Source: Corynebacterium sp.
GTDB lineage: Bacteria > Actinomycetota > Actinomycetes > Mycobacteriales > Mycobacteriaceae
Direction: 5' to 3'
Assembly: GCF_030532195.1 (NCBI RefSeq)
Contig: NZ_JAUNLP010000007.1
Coordinates: forward strand, 86,237-150,236
Length of the DNA stretch: 64,000 bases
Position 1 is the stretch's first letter, and each line of letters starts with the position of its first letter. Made by a program: the position numbers and the translations under genes. The notes beneath the pieces are model-generated. The model ran no database searches. It was not told the origin of the DNA and worked only from the letters and a program-made list of their open reading frames with translations. Positions 63,946 to 64,000 of the stretch are shown in pieces.

Positions 63946-64000
63946 GGCCCTGTGGCGCAGTTGGTTAGCGCGCCGCCCTGTCACGGCGGAGGTCGCGGGT
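63946..64000 (+). tRNA. tRNA-Asp (anticodon GUC), cut by the window end
   Basis: Acceptor 5' arm GGCCCTG, D-arm GCGCAGTTGGTTAGCGC, and anticodon stem CCGCC/GGCGG with loop CTGTCAC (anticodon GTC). The T-arm begins GCGGGT at the window edge. It lies 17 nt after tRNA-Glu, so the two are probably one transcript. Confidence 0.93.

Noticed and set aside
63775..63984. Open frames crossing tRNA-Glu and tRNA-Asp
   Set aside because: The cloverleaf structures explain the sequence; the peptide has no support.

Overview
The window is a 64 kb piece of a high-GC Gram-positive chromosome, almost certainly Corynebacterium. The gene set supports this: a mycothiol synthase (mshD) beside pstSCAB/phoU, a gluABCD glutamate uptake operon, cydABDC, a purine gene series (purD, purB, purC, purF, purM), a DUF3073 protein, a MoeZ-like ThiF-rhodanese fusion and many leaderless promoters. 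No prophage, integrase, transposase or CRISPR array was seen. The species cannot be fixed from the sequence alone.

Layout. 1-1.6 kb: end of purD and a class I aminotransferase. 1.6-2.65 kb: a long regulatory-looking gap ending in a 51-residue ORF with its own promoter. 2.7-4.3 kb: a stand-alone, enterobacterial-type tryptophan synthase beta chain (trpB) on the minus strand, preceded by a complete transcription attenuator with a WWW leader peptide. 4.4-6.5 kb: KtrB/KtrA potassium uptake. 6.6-11.4 kb: thiamine synthesis, with thiE divergent from thiO-thiS-thiG-thiF, which follow a TPP riboswitch. 11.4-15.2 kb: PhoD phosphatase and a BCCT transporter translationally coupled to a 62-residue membrane protein. 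15.3-18.7 kb: gluABCD. 18.8-20.8 kb: an MFS gene broken by one in-frame stop, divergent from a MarR regulator. 20.9-27.3 kb: purB, an alpha/beta hydrolase, a VWA surface protein, two glyoxalase-fold proteins and an FMN reductase. 27.8-31.9 kb: a 46-residue ORF and a MaoC/FabG4/thiolase lipid cluster. 32.1-43.6 kb: purC, ptrB, bluB, gpx, several envelope or lipid genes, purF and purM. 43.7-48.9 kb: DUF3073, ygfZ, pabC, a nitrobindin-like protein, an LmeA-like protein and mshD. 49-55.4 kb: pstSCAB and phoU around an AT-richer inserted gene. 55.5-62.7 kb: dus and cydABDC. 62.9-64 kb: tRNA-Lys, a Nudix hydrolase, tRNA-Glu and the start of tRNA-Asp.

How the parts work together. Five purine enzymes are here, but purS/purQ/purL are not in the purC-purF interval. 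Phosphate acquisition is represented by pstSCAB (with a PHO-box-like repeat), phoU and a secreted PhoD. Redox metabolism is represented by mycothiol synthase, a GPx-type peroxidase and the cytochrome bd operon. Seventeen starts carry a TANNNT hexamer 6-8 nt upstream of the start codon, which marks leaderless transcripts.

The most notable item is the orphan trpB under its own four-strand attenuator. Others are a hairpin that buries the ribosome binding site of the VWA gene, a three-armed 19-bp inverted repeat next to phoU, small ORFs at 2.5 and 27.9 kb, and the BCCT/small-membrane-protein pair.
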